A stretch of 64,000 nucleotides of DNA from Diadophis punctatus similis (Eukaryota > Chordata > Lepidosauria > Squamata > Dipsadidae), in NCBI GenBank assembly GCA_023053685.1, contig JALIGW010000032.1, positions 2,431,862 to 2,495,861 on the forward strand, read 5' to 3'. Below, one piece after another: positions 23,932 through 35,000 of the stretch; position 1 is the first letter of the stretch, and each line of letters starts with the position of its first letter. A program made the position numbers and the translations under genes. A model generated the notes under the pieces. That model did not search any database, was not told where the DNA came from, and worked only from the letters and a program-made list of their open reading frames with translations.

Positions 23932-24536
23932 AGAGGAAGAGGAAGAGGAGGAGGAGGAGGAATAGAAAAAGTGAGAGGAGGAGGAGAAGGAAAAGGAAAA
24001 GGAAAGGATAGAAAGAAGAGTAGGTGGAAGAGGAAGAGGAAGAGGAAGAGGAGGAGGAGGAGGAGGAGGAATAGAAAAAGGGAGAAGAGGAGGAGAAGGA
24101 AAAGGAAAGGATAGAAAGAAGAGGAGGAGGAAGAGGAAGAGGAGGAGGAGGAGGAAGAGGAGGAGGAAGAGGAAGAGGAAGAGGAGGAGGAGGAGGAATA
24201 GAAAAAGTGAGAGGAGGAGGAGAAGGAAAAGGAAAAGGAAAGGATAGAAAGAAGAGTAGGTGGAAGAGGAAGAGGAAGAGGAAGAGGAGGAGGAGGAGGA
24301 GAAGGAATAGAAAAAGGGAGAAGAGGAGGAGAAGGAAAAGGAAAGGATAGAAAGAAGAGGAGGAGGAAGAGGAAGAGGAGGAGGAGGAGGAATAGAAAAA
24401 GGGAGGAGAGGAGGAGAAGGAAAAGGAAAGGATAGAAAGAAGAGTAGGTGGAAGAGGAAGAGGAAGAGGAGGAGGAAGAGGAATAGAAAAAGGGAGAAGA
24501 GGAGGAGGAGAGAGGGAGAAGAAGAGGAGGTAAAAA
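23285..24536. repeat. 1.25 kb polypurine higher-order array
   Basis: Built of GGA, GAA and GGAAA words with a landmark GGATAGAAAGAAGAG. Landmark spacings from 23334 are 109, 109, 133, 103, 85, 133, 103, 133, 103 and 85 bp, so a 321-bp three-part unit recurs with one copy lacking the 85-bp part. The minus strand is polypyrimidine, which explains two overlapping stop-free frames of about 450 codons. Confidence 0.95.
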
Positions 24537-24592
24537 CCCAACTCAAAAGAAGGAGGAGGAGGAGGAAGAGGAAAAAACACTCAACCAAAAAA

Positions 24593-24593
<1 letters not shown>

Positions 24594-24643
<50 letters not shown>
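24594..24643. repeat. (AGT)n microsatellite
   Basis: Sixteen or so AGT units. Confidence 0.95.
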
Positions 24644-24681
24644 GCAAAACATCCACCTAAATTTTGCCCTACATCCTAAAG

Positions 24682-25406
24682 CCGTGATGGCGAACCTATG
24701 GCACGCGTGCCAGAGGTGGCACACAGAGCCCTCTCTGCTGGCACGCGCACTGTCGCCCCAGGTCAGATCTCCGTGGTGTTTCTTTCATGAGCTTCTGTTT
24801 CCCTGCAAACAACGAAAGAGAAGCTCACAAAAGAAAAAGATCTTACCCCTTGCCGCGCTGCCAGTGTTGGGATGCCCTGCCTCCCACTGGCCAGCTGGTC
24901 TTCCAGTCTCTGCTGCGCATGCACGCATGTCTGTGCATGAACACAGTCACACATGCCCGCACATGTGCATGCCCATACCTGCCCGCACACATGTCTGTGC
25001 ATGCACACGCACAATAATAATCAGGGGTGAAATCCAGCAGGTTCTGACAGGTTCTGGAGAACCGGTAATGGAAATTTGGAGTAGTTCAGAAAACTGGTAG
25101 CTGAAATTTTGAGTAGTTCGGAGAATCGGCAAATAGCACCTCTGGCTGGTCCCAGAGTTTGGAGGGTATGGGGATTTTGCAGTATCCTTCCCCTGGAGTG
25201 GGGTGGGAATGGAGATTTTGCAGTATCCTTCCCCTGCCACGCCCACCAAGCCACGCCCACCAAGCCACGCCCACAGAACCGGTGGTAAAAAAAATGGATT
25301 TCACCACTGACGCACATGTCCGCATATGCATGTGTTCAAGCGCGCACCTTTTCGTTTAGCCGTTTGCAGTTTGGGTACTCGGTGCCTAAAAGGTTCGCCA
25401 TCACTG
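24682..25406. mobile_element. Non-autonomous hAT element with perfect 8-bp target duplication
   Basis: TCCTAAAG at 24674-24681 and 25407-25414. Ends CCGTGATGGCGAACCTATGG and AGGTTCGCCATCACTG are inverted repeats. The inside has GC-rich TGCGCATGCACG-type sequence and a second element at 25022-25309. No transposase frame. Confidence 0.88.
25022..25309. mobile_element. hAT-like MITE nested in the preceding element
   Basis: Starts CAGGGGTGAAATCCAGC and ends TGGATTTCACCACTG, inverted repeats of the family also seen at 40554-40785. Flanks ACGCACAA and ACGCACAT match in 7 of 8 bases if TAATAAT is counted as part of the left end. Confidence 0.75.
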
Positions 25407-25574
25407 TCCTAAAGGGTCTGTCTGAATCCATTTTCTCTGTGTACAGAGAGTTGTTATTCTTGGTCTCTCACCTCTCCGTCCAATTATTAATTCTTCAAGT
25501 GAAAAAAATCCTGTCCTTTTCTGAGTTTGTCATAGGTCGTTTTCACTAATCTAGGCTGCATCTAATCATGTGTA

Positions 25575-26045
25575 ACTCATCATTACAAAAAAGATGTTCA
25601 GACTGTGGGAAAAATGCAAAGAAGAGCAACTAACATGACTAAAGGCCTGGAGACTAAAACATATGAAGAACGGTTGCAGGTTTGGCTAGTCTAGAGAAAA
25701 GAAGGACTAGGGGTGACATGATAGCAGTCTTCCAGTGTTTGAGGGGCTGCCACAAAGAAGAGGGGGTCAACCTATTTTTTCAAAGCACCTGAAGGCCAGA
25801 CAAGAAATAATGGATGGAAACCAACCAAGGAGAGAAGCAACCTGGAATTAAGGAGAAACTTCCTAACAGTGAGGACAATTAATCAGTGGAACAGCTTGCC
25901 ACCAGAAGTTGTAGGTGCCTCTATCACTGGAAGCTTTCAAGATGAAATTGGACAGCCATTTGTCTGAAATGATATAGGGTCTCCTGCTTGAGAAGAGGGT
26001 TGGACTAGAAGACCTCCAAGGTCCCTTCCAACTCTACTTTGTAAC
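25575..26045 (+). mobile_element. CR1 LINE 3' end
   Basis: DNA follows the CR1 C-terminus (GACATGATAGCAGTCTTCCA, AGTGAGGACAATTAATCAG) and the 3' UTR GGTTGGACTAGAAGACCTCC and CCCTTCCAACTC. Frameshifted and 5'-truncated. Confidence 0.88.
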
Positions 26046-26384
26046 AAATCATCTACCTTCTCTCAATGCAGTGTTCCCCAGCGTATGGACTAGTATTGTT
26101 TTAAAGTTTTGAGTTCACAAGGACAGGAGCTAAGGGACTCTAGCTCTGACTGTCACCTGTGCTGTGACACAGTGGCACAGTTGGCATTGTGGGAAAATCG
26201 CTGAGTAAGTTTATGGAAGCAAAAAACCAAAAACCCACCAAGGAAGAGCTTCAGGTCATAAGAGTTTACGCCTTTTAATAAAAGATATTAGTAAAAAAAA
26301 AGAATTAACAATCCAATATCGGCAAATCACTGTGAGTCATTGCCAGCTGAAGCCTGTTCCTGCAACAGTTTAGTATTCAGAATA
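26046..26384. other. No gene; unique sequence
   Basis: Nothing recognised. Confidence 0.4.
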
Positions 26385-27370
26385 ACAGATTAACAGAGTT
26401 GGAAGGGTCCTCGTAGGTCCGTGGTGGCGAACCTATGGCACGCGTGCCACAGGTGGCACGCGGAGCCATAGCGGAGGGCACGCGAGTGTTGCCCACCGGC
26501 AAACCGGAAGTGCGGAAAAAACACACTTCCGGTTTGCCGGTGAGCTGTTTTTTGCACTCCGGAGGGTTCAGGGAAGCTCCCTGAAGCCCCGGAATGCGAA
26601 AAACGCCGAAACGGACAAACCGGAAGTGCATTTTTCCGAACTTCCAGTTTGCCCGTTTCGTCGTTTTTTACCGTCCCAGGCTCCGGTAAGGCCTTTGCGC
26701 GGGGGTGTGTATGTGTGCGCATGCGCAGGGGGCAGCATGGGGGGGTGTTGTGCGCATGCGTGGGGGGGAGGGAATGGGTGTGGGCATGCGTGCGCGCGCT
26801 AGCGCACGCACCCCCCCTTTTTGGCACGCGAACCAAAAAAGGTTCGCCATCACTGTTGTAGGTCATCTAGTCCACACCCACACCCAAGCAGGAGACCCCA
26901 CACCATTTCTGACAGATGGCATTCCAGTCTCTTCTTGAAAGCCTCCAGGGATGAAGCTCCCACAACTTCTGAAGGCAACTTCTGTTCCACCGGTTGATTG
27001 TTCTCACTGTCAGAAAGTTCCTCCTTATTTCTAGGTTGAATCTCTCCTTGATCAGTTTCCATCCATTATTCCTTGTCTGGCCTTCAGGTGCTTTGGAAAA
27101 TAGCTTGACCCCCTCCTCTCTGTGGCATCCCTCAAGTATTGGAAGACTGCTATCATGTCTCTCCTGGTCCTTCTCTTCACTAGACTATCCATGCCCAGTT
27201 CCTGCAACCATTCATCATATGTTTTAGCCTCCAGTCCCCTAATCCTCCTGGTTGCTCTTCTCTGCACTCTTTCTAGAGTCTCAAAATCTTTTTTGTTGTA
27301 TGGTGACTAAAACTGGATGCAGGATTGTAGGTGTGGCTTTATAGAGTGGTATTAGTACCTCACTTGATAA
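26385..27370 (-). mobile_element. CR1 LINE 3' end, split by a hAT insertion
   Basis: Minus strand (27267 down to 26850) reads [38 protein letters not shown] and, further on, LEAFKKRLECHLSEMVWG. The 3' UTR tail is separated by the hAT at 26419-26855. Confidence 0.9.
26419..26855. mobile_element. hAT element inserted in CR1
   Basis: Ends CCGTGGTGGCGAACCTATGG and GGTTCGCCATCACTG match 24682-25406. Flanking 8-mers TCGTAGGT and TTGTAGGT differ by one base. The GC- and CpG-rich interior has TGCGCATGCG motifs. Long frames here lack any transposase motif. Confidence 0.87.
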
Positions 27371-28021
27371 CAAAATAATATAAAATAACAATCTGAAAAG
27401 TTCCCATTGGGGAGAACCTTGGCAGAAGTTCTTTTAAAGAGAAGAAATTTAGCATTTTAACAGGGAACTACTTTGCCTTCCCAAACTTCTGCAACCAATT
27501 CATATTCATTCTGAGATAGCAAGGAGGAAATTTGATGTCACTTCATTTTCCAGGGTTCAAGCATATTAACTTGTCCTGAACTGTAGCCAAATATCTTCTC
27601 TATTTCCCTCTCTAACCCCCACCACCATTTTCGAGCTCAGGAATAATGAGGGTTTTCTATAAAACCAATTGAATCCATTAATTTCTTCTAGCAATGGCAT
27701 AGAGAGATTGCGAGAATTCTCCACCTGCTCTGGAATCAGATCTCTCCAGGCTAAAACTGCATTAAAAAAAGGAAGAAATAATAATAATAATAATAAAAAA
27801 TCAGAACATTTTCTCCCAGGTCTGTATAACTAGTAATGCTGAGTCAGTCATAATTCTTGCCCATTATATGTTCCCGTGCCCTTAAAGGTGAAAGTACAAT
27901 AATAAATGGAATGGGTTTGTGAATAAAACTGTCTTTAGAATTAGCTATTACGTCCACATGAATATACTGCAATGAATTTATGATGATTAATTGTACTATG
28001 AACACCAGTGCACATAATAAT
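27371..28021. other. Unique sequence, no gene seen
   Basis: No repeat recognised apart from a short AAT run near 27780. Confidence 0.4.
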
Positions 28022-28092
28022 GATTTGCTACGTGTTATAAAGCATTGCCAATATTCACTACATCCAAGTGAAAGAGAATGCATAGATGGATG

Positions 28093-28133
<41 letters not shown>

Positions 28134-28187
28134 GTAGGTAGGTAGGTAGGTAGGTAGGTAGGTAGGTAGGTAGGTAGGTAGATGAAA

Positions 28188-28231
<44 letters not shown>

Positions 28232-28335
28232 GAAAGAAAGAAAGAAAGAAAGAATATTAATATTATTACACACAATGATTTGCTACGTCTTATAAAGCAT
28301 TGCCAATATTCACTTACATCCAAGTGAAAAAGAAT
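28022..28335. repeat. Tandem duplication of a 65-bp segment, each copy followed by simple repeats
   Basis: GATTTGCTACGTGTTATAAA...CATCCAAGTGAAAGAGAATG (28022-28081) recurs at 28277-28336 with few changes. The first copy leads into GATA/GGTA/AAAG (28085-28252) and the second into a GA-rich array. Confidence 0.85.
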
Positions 28336-28503
28336 GGAGAGAGAGAGAGAGGGAGCGAGAGAGAGGGGGGAGAGAGAGAGGGGAGAGAGAGAGAGAAAGA
28401 GAGAGACAGAGAGACAGAGAGACAGAGAGACAGAGAGACAGAGAGAGAGAGACGTAGATAAATATAGATGATAGATGATAGAGATATAGACAGATAGACA
28501 GAC

Positions 28504-28579
<76 letters not shown>

Positions 28580-28757
28580 GGATGGATGGATGGATGGATG
28601 GATGGATGGATGGATGGATGGATGGATGGATGGATGGATGGATGGATGGATGGATGGATGGATGGATGGATGGATGCATGGATGGATGCATGGATGCATG
28701 GATGGATGGACGGACGGACGGACGGACGGACGGACAGACAGACAGACAGACAGACAG
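28336..28757. repeat. Compound GA, (GATA)n, (GGAT)n, (GGAC)n, (GACA)n array
   Basis: GA-rich to about 28450, GATA to 28577, GGAT to about 28708, GGAC to 28733 and AGAC to 28757. Each step is a single-base change. Confidence 0.96.
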
Positions 28758-28759
28758 AT

Positions 28760-28930
28760 CTATACTGCATCCTTAGATCTGAGTCCCTTCCAACACTATT
28801 TTTCTATGTTCTTTGTTCTATGTTCCATCTGTTAATGCAAGCTAGGATTACATTGACTTTCTTGGCTGCTGCGGCACACTGTTGGCTCATATTTAGATGG
28901 TTGTCCACTAGGATTTTACTAACCTACTAA
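28760..28930 (-). mobile_element. CR1-like fragment (uncertain)
   Basis: GCTGCGGCACACTGTTGGCT and TTGTCCACTAGGA resemble a conserved amniote CR1-associated block. No coding frame, so the family is tentative. Confidence 0.4.
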
Positions 28931-29520
28931 ATATTTTATTGTTGCATGGTAGCATCTTATAACCCCCCCCACCCCAAATCCTCAATGACAAAATGCAAAT
29001 TTAATATCAATTAAAAACAAAACATGGCATCAAACCATCAATGGTAGTAATGTCTTTTCTAACCCTCATTCCATTCATCGTGCTCCCACAGAGAGTATGG
29101 AATGATTCTGTCTTAAGTCCCTGCAATTCTCTAGCATGGTTATATTTTCTGCTACTTCTCTAAGCAAAGTGTGTCCTTCTGTGGGTTCAGTTCAGTTGGC
29201 TTCTCAAACGGGGCCACGCTTTGCATGTCCTTCAACGAAAACTTCTCTTTCTGAGTTGGAGTGGAGAGCCAACCTGAGGTTGGAGGATGGATTTCATTAG
29301 GAACTCGGGATTTGGTCCTTTGTTTCCTTCCCTCAATTAGGAAAATTAAATGAGTATGAAAGAGTTATGTCTAAAGAAGTTGGGGACAGATTAGAAACCG
29401 TGGATGAACTATGAATATCCGTAATGACTTATGAATATGGAAACCTAGTAGAGCTGTCCATCATGTGGAGACGTAGTAGAATTCTAACCACCAGTTTCTC
29501 ACCGAAAGAAGAAAGCGAAG
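28931..29520. other. Unique sequence, no gene seen
   Basis: Nothing recognised. Ends at the mariner fragment. Confidence 0.4.
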
Positions 29521-29522
29521 TA

Positions 29523-29865
29523 CGAGTGTGAGTCAAAACATAATGCCATTTTCTTTAGGACAGGTATAATTACCAACACAGGAACATGTAGCATACATCA
29601 AAATGAAGCTGGTCCTCTGTGGATCCCATCCCTACTTCTCAACATAGTTACTGTTTCTCTCAATAGCAATGTTCCACCTTCGAAGGAGAGCATGTATCCC
29701 TACCTCGTAAAATTGTGTTGACTGTTCTTTGAGCCACTTCTTCACTGCAGTTTTCACTTCCTCGTCACTGGAATAATGTTTGCCTCTCAAACCCTCTTTC
29801 ATGGGGCCGAAGAGATGATAGTCTGAAGGCGCTAAATCTGGTGAGTATGGAGAATTATTATTATT
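29523..29865 (-). mobile_element. Mariner-type transposon, 3' terminal fragment
   Basis: The outer end CGAGTGTGAGTCAAAACATA follows a TA. Minus-strand sequence encodes the mariner transposase C-terminus (like SDEEVKTAVKKWLKEQ and ALLRRWNIAIERNG at 36644-36865). No catalytic region. Confidence 0.8.
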
Positions 29866-30029
29866 AACATATTAATATGATTATAAATATTAACACTAAA
29901 ATTCCATCGGGGCCCAGATCGGAGAGTTGGGGGGCGCGCACGAAATGTTTACTTCTCCCTGGGGGGGGGGGCGTAACAGAAAATAATTGAGAAGCACTGC
30001 CCAAGGATCTTTCATGATAGAGAGTAAGA

Positions 30030-30600
30030 TAAAACAGAGTTGGATCTTGGAGATCTTCTAGTTCAACTTTAGAAGTAGGAAACCCTGTACCATTTCAGAC
30101 AAATGGTTGTCCAATCTCTTCTTAAAAACCTCCAGTGTTGGAGCATTGACAACTTGTGGAGGAAACTCACTCCACTGATTAATGATTCTCAATGTCAGGA
30201 AATGTCTCCTTAGTTCTAGGTTGCTTCTCTCCTGGATTAGTTTCCATCCATTGCTTCTTGTTCTGCCTTCAGGCGCTTTGGAGAATAGGTTGACCCCTCG
30301 TCTCTGTGACAGCCCCTCAAATAGTATCATGTCACCCCCAGTCCTTCTTTTCATTAAACTAGACATACCCAATTCCAGCAATCGAGATAGATATAGATTT
30401 AGATTTAGATTTAGATTTAGATTTAGATTTAGATTTAGATTTAGATTTAGATTTAGATTTAGATTTAGATATAGATATATTAACCCTAGTCCCCTAATCA
30501 TATTTGTTACTCTTCTCTGTACTCTTTCTAGAGTCTCAACATCTTTTTTCATTGTGGTGGACAAAATTCTAGTTGTGAGTACACTCCAGTTGTCACTCAA
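30030..30600 (-). mobile_element. CR1 LINE C-terminus with in-frame hexanucleotide expansion
   Basis: An open frame (30058-30603) reads LERVQRRVTNMIRGLGL, about a dozen Leu-Asn pairs, then LLELGMSSLMKRRTGGDMI and LEVFKKRLDNHLSEMV. The Leu-Asn run comes from (CTAAAT)n at 30387-30478 and keeps frame, because the unit is 6 bp. Confidence 0.88.
30387..30478. repeat. (ATTTAG)n array inside CR1
   Basis: About 13 hexamers. Same motif as the L2 tail at 21977-22027. Confidence 0.95.
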
Positions 30601-31065
30601 CATTTATTTTATTTATTTTTATTTATTTAGTTTGTTTGTCAAACATGTATGAGATAACATAAACATGAATATGAACACAGGAAATGGGTACAAATAACGG
30701 GGACAGTAGGACAGGGACGGTAGGCACAGTGGTGCGCTTATGCACACCCCTTACAGACCTCTTAGGAATGGGGTGAGGTCAACAGTAGACAGTCTAAGGT
30801 TAAAGTTATGGGGATTTGGGGAAGAAACCACAGAGTCAGGTAGGGCATTCCAGGCATTGACCACTCTGTTGCTGAAGTCATATTTTCTGCAATCGAGTTT
30901 GGAGCGGTTTACCTTGAGTTTGTATCTATTGTGTGCTCATGTATTATTGTGGTTGAAGTTGAAGTAGTCGTTGACAGGTAGGACGTTGTAGCAAATAATT
31001 TTGTGTACTACGCTTAGGTCAGACCGTAGGTGACGTAGTTGCAGGTTGTCCAACATCTTCATCTT
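30601..31065 (-). mobile_element. CR1-group LINE 3' end (family B)
   Basis: Minus strand carries the KLKVNRSKLDC and DFSN RT C-terminus and the GTGTGCATAAG 3' UTR block. It ends in ATAAATAAA adjoining the CR1 at 30600. Confidence 0.82.
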
Positions 31066-31154
31066 TGTATCTCAGTGGCTTTCCAGAAGTAGGTGTAGAA
31101 AGCCACCCTCAGCAGGTCTACTCAGATATGCACTCTGGATGAATTTAAGTATTT

Positions 31155-31475
31155 ATTTATTTATTTTTATTTTATTGATGGTTCTTATAGGCTGCCCAAC
31201 TCCCGTAGGACTCAGGGCGGCATACAGCATAGTCTAAGAACAATATAAAACAGTAATAAAATTAAAAAGTTTAAAAAGTTTAAAAACACACCAACATTCA
31301 TACATGGGGGATTGATCTCAATATCACCCAGCCTGCCGGAAGAGCCATGTTTTAATGGCTTTACAGAAGGCCAGCAGGGTGGGAATAGTCCGGATCTCTG
31401 TGGGGAGTTGGTTCCAGAGAGACGGAGCCCCCACAGAGAAGGCCCTCCCCCTAGGTCCCGCCAATCGACATTAGA
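31155..31475 (-). mobile_element. L2-like LINE 3' end
   Basis: Minus strand: GGCCTTCTCTGTGGGGGCTC, AACTCCCCACAGAGATCCGG and TCCTACGGGAGTTGGGCAGC, matching the plus-strand L2 at 59213. Confidence 0.8.
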
Positions 31476-31491
31476 TATATTTTACAAGTAT

Positions 31492-31566
<75 letters not shown>

Positions 31567-32375
31567 TTAGTTGCATTTGTATGCCACCCACTCCACAGAG
31601 ACTCTGGCCGGCTCACAACAGTAAAAATTCACATGCAACAACAAATATAAAAGGCATTAAAAACAATAGATATTAAAACATAAAAAAACATTAAAAACCA
31701 CAATTTAAAAACCCATACAATAATTCATTCATGGGGCCAAGAATGATCGGTGTTCTATTAAAATCATTGGCCCCAGGCCTGTCGACAAAGCCATGTTTTA
31801 ACTGCTTTTCTGAAGGCTGGCAGGGTGGGAATAATGCGGATCTCGGGGGGTAGTGTATTCCAGAGAACTGGTGCTGCCACAGAGAAGGCCCTCATTCATG
31901 GGCCCGCCAGCTGACATTGTTTGGCTGACGGGACCAGCAGCAGACCAACTCTGTGGGCTCTAATCGGTCTTAGGGAGGTATGTTGGAGAAGGCGGTCTCG
32001 GAGGTAAACTGGTGTTAAGCCATGTAGGGCTTTAAAGGTAATCACCAACACCTTGAATTGTGCTCAGAGACCTATAGGCAGCCAGTGCAGTTCACGAAGG
32101 ATGGGTGTCACATGGGTGTATCTAGGGACACCCATCACCACACGCACTGCCGCATTCTGCACTAGCTGCAGTCTCCGAACGTTCTTCAAGGGTAGCCCCA
32201 TGTAGAGTGCGTTGCAATAGTCAAGACGTGAGGTAACAAGGGCGTGAGTGACTGTAAGTAGTGCCTCCCGGTCCAAGAAGGGACGCAACTGGTGCACAAG
32301 ACAAAATTGTGCAAAGGTCCCTCTGGCCACAGCTGTTAGATGTTGGTCCAATTTTAGCTGTGGATCCAGCTAAAG
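31476..32375 (-). mobile_element. L2-like LINE with (TTTA)n tail
   Basis: The frame at 32064-32351 reads SRLDYCNALYMGLPLKNVRR and [20 protein letters not shown], the canonical L2 region. The rest of the C-terminus is frameshifted. The 3' UTR has GCCGGCCAGAGTCTCTGTGG and ends in a TAAA array (31487-31569). Confidence 0.88.
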
Positions 32376-32999
32376 TATGCTTCTAAAGTAGGCTCCAAAA
32401 TGAATCTTAGCAAAGCAAGCCTATCTAGAGATGCATCAGGGTGGAAGTCACAAGGTCAAAATGGCAATTAGAGTTACACTATGGATGCTTTGTCCCTTTG
32501 AACATTTTCACCATGTAATTATGCACATATGTGGAGATGTTGCTTATACATGTCAGCTCAGAAGTAATCCCCATTAACTTCACAGAAATATATTGCTCTC
32601 CCAAATCTAATCATTTTATTTACACACTGCTGTGATGTTTTTAACTTTTGCTTCCCAGGGTTTTTTATTCTCTGTTGTAATGTTTATCTTATTGTTCTTT
32701 TTATTTACCATAATCCATGCAATGTTTTAATGTGCTTTATGCCAATTTTTTAAACTTATTGCTCAATTCTTTTTAATTTGACTGTGAAGTGTCTGAGATG
32801 TTTCATATCAAGATGTACATAAATATTACAAATGAATAAATATAGAAATGTGTATAATGCCACTTTACGGACTTAAACCTACAAGATGAGTGAAAATGAA
32901 CTCCCAGAATTTCTGAAACAGCGCATCTCTTGACGGATGTAAAATTGGTGACGGGAGAGACAAGGTAATAATTTTTGCAATTGTAAGTTGAGGGAGAGA
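32376..32999. other. Unique sequence, no gene seen
   Basis: AT-rich; nothing recognised. Confidence 0.4.
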
Positions 33000-33148
33000 G
33001 TGAGTGAGTGAGTGAGTGAGTGAGTGAGGGAAGGAAGGAAGGAAGGAAGGAAGGAAGGAGGGGGAGGGAGGGAGGGAGGGAGGGAGGGAGGGAGGAAGGA
33101 AGGAAGGAAAGAGGGAGGGAGGGAGGGAGGGAGGGAGGGAGGAAAAGG
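33000..33148. repeat. (GAGT)n, (GGAA)n, (GGGA)n array
   Basis: Three successive tetramer blocks. Confidence 0.95.
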
Positions 33149-33202
33149 CTGGAGGAAAGAAGGCAAGATGACAATGGGTATCACTGTTGCTGTTGTCATT
33201 GT

Positions 33203-33203
33203 G

Positions 33204-33258
<55 letters not shown>
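33203..33258. repeat. (ATC)n microsatellite
   Basis: About 18 ATC units, followed by an L2-like AATTTATATGGCCACCCA tail sequence. Confidence 0.94.
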
Positions 33259-33604
33259 ATTTATATGGCCACCCATCTTCCAAAATACAACTATGGGCAT
33301 CTAACCAGAATTCAAAACAATATAACAAATAAGGAACCAACAAAGTAAAAACCAAAGCATTGGTTTCTTTCATGAAGCTGTCATACGCACAGCCGCAAAG
33401 AAAGGGTTCTAGGACAACTCACCCCAGCTGAATCACCCTAATCATCTCACTAAGGCTGACTCACTGTGTCAACTCATCATGGGGCAATTCAACAGAAGAT
33501 AACTCAAGAGAGGGACAGGTGAATTGCAATGGGCCTTGTCTTGCTTTCGGTTTGAACCTTCTCAAGTTAGAAGTTCTTGAGGCTAGGGAGTCACTTGTCC
33601 CTCT
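33259..33604. other. L2-tail remnant then unique sequence
   Basis: The first about 100 bp (ATGGCCACCCATCTTCC, ACAATATAACAAATAAGG) resembles an L2 3' end. Nothing else recognised. Confidence 0.35.
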
Positions 33605-33953
33605 TGTCTGATGAAAAGAAGGACCAGGGGAGACATGATAGCAGTCTTCCAATATCTCAGGGGTTGCCATAAAGAAGAGGGAGTCAAACTATTCTCCAAA
33701 GCACCTGAGGGTAGAACAAGAAGCAATGGGTGGAAACTAAACAAGGAGAGAAGCAACTTAGAACTAAGGAGAAATTTCCTGACAGTTAGAACAATCAATC
33801 AGTGGAACAGCCTGCCTCCAGAAGTTATGAATGCTCCAACACTGGAAGATTTTAAGAAGAGATTAAATAACCATTTGTCTGAAGTAGTGTAGGGTTTCCT
33901 GCCTAGGCAGGGGGTTGGACTAGAAGACCTCCAAGGTCCCTTCCAACTCTATT
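33605..33953 (+). mobile_element. CR1 LINE C-terminus, frame open
   Basis: The 93-codon frame reads [40 protein letters not shown] and LEDFKKRLNNHLSEVV to its stop, one of the cleanest CR1 ends here. It is followed by the GGACTAGAAGACCTCCAAGG 3' UTR. Confidence 0.92.
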
Positions 33954-33954
33954 A

Positions 33955-34198
33955 TTTATTTATTTGTGACATTTATATACCGCCTCACAGTGCAAGCACT
34001 CTCTAAGCAGTTTACACCAGTAAGCAATGTATATATTTATATTGCCCCCAACAATCTGGGTCCTCATTTTACCTACCTCGGAAGGATGGAAGGCTGAGTC
34101 AACCTTGAGCCGGTGAGATTTGAACCGCTGACCTGCGGATCACAGTCAGCTGAAGTGGCCTGCAGTACCCCACTCTAACCGCTGCGCCACCTCGGCTC
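33955..34198 (-). mobile_element. tRNA-derived SINE, full length
   Basis: Minus strand: GGTGGCGCAGCGGTTAGAGT (box A), GGTTCAAATCTCACCGGCTC (box B), TCAGCCTTCCATCCTTCC and TGTGAGGCGGTATATAAAT. The best copy in the window. It abuts the preceding CR1 tail. Confidence 0.9.
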
Positions 34199-34424
34199 TT
34201 TTTATTATTATTTTATTATTCTATTCTATTCTCTCTCTGGGTGAGTGAGTCATGGTGACTTGTCCCATTCCACAAAGAAAGACCATTTTGAGTATATGTC
34301 TAAACAAAACATTCTTAAACATCTCCACCTGTCTGCCTTGATGTGCATCTCCTTAAGAGTCATTGTTTGCAATTAATTAAAAACCAAATCCCCTCCAAAC
34401 ATTTGAATTGTGAAAATTGGCAGG

Positions 34425-35000
34425 AAAGCCAACATTAACAGAAACATTCAATTAAGATCAAGTGAGGTACTAATACCACTCTATAAAGCCTTGGTAAGAC
34501 CACACCTAGAATACTGCATCCAGTTTTGGTCACCGCACTATGAAAAAGGTGTTAGCACTCTAGAAAAAGAGCAATCAAGATGATTAGGTGACAGGAGACT
34601 ATAACATACGATGAACGGTTGCAGGAACTGGGCATGGATAGTCTAGTGAAGAGAAGGACCAGGGGAGACATGATAGTAGTCTTCTAATATTTGGGGGGCT
34701 GTCACAGAGAGGTGGTCAACCTGTTTTCCAAAGCACCTGAAGGCCAGACAAGGAATCATGGATGGAAACTGAACAAGGAGAGATTCAACCAAGAAATAAG
34801 GAGGAACTTTCTGACAGTGAGAACGATCAACCAATGGAACAGAAGTTGCCTTTGGAAGTTGTGGGAGCTTCATCACTGGAGGCTTTCAAGAAGAGATTGG
34901 ACTGCCATTTGTCAGAAATGGTGTAGGGTCTCCTGCTTGGGCGGGGGGTTGGACTAGTTGACCTACAAGGTCCCTTCCAACTCTGTTATTCTGTTCTGTC
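34425..35000 (+). mobile_element. CR1 LINE 3' end
   Basis: Contains the codons for LVRPHLEYCIQFW-type sequence, then KRRTRGDM and RRNFLTVRTINQWNRS. The 3' UTR GGACTAGTTGACCTACAAGG leads into TTCTG and CCATC repeats. Frameshifted. Confidence 0.88.

Noticed and set aside
23230..24588. Two overlapping ~450-codon frames rich in Ser, Leu, Phe and Pro
   Set aside because: They are translations of a polypyrimidine strand that cannot easily form stop codons. Overlapping frames of equal length and no domain.
26390..26866. 158-codon frame in a GC-rich block
   Set aside because: Crosses the CR1/hAT border and runs antisense to nothing recognisable. Composition artefact.
34150..34198. Possible tRNA gene from A- and B-box motifs
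   Set aside because: The boxes belong to tRNA-derived SINEs. No cloverleaf with an anticodon arm can be drawn.
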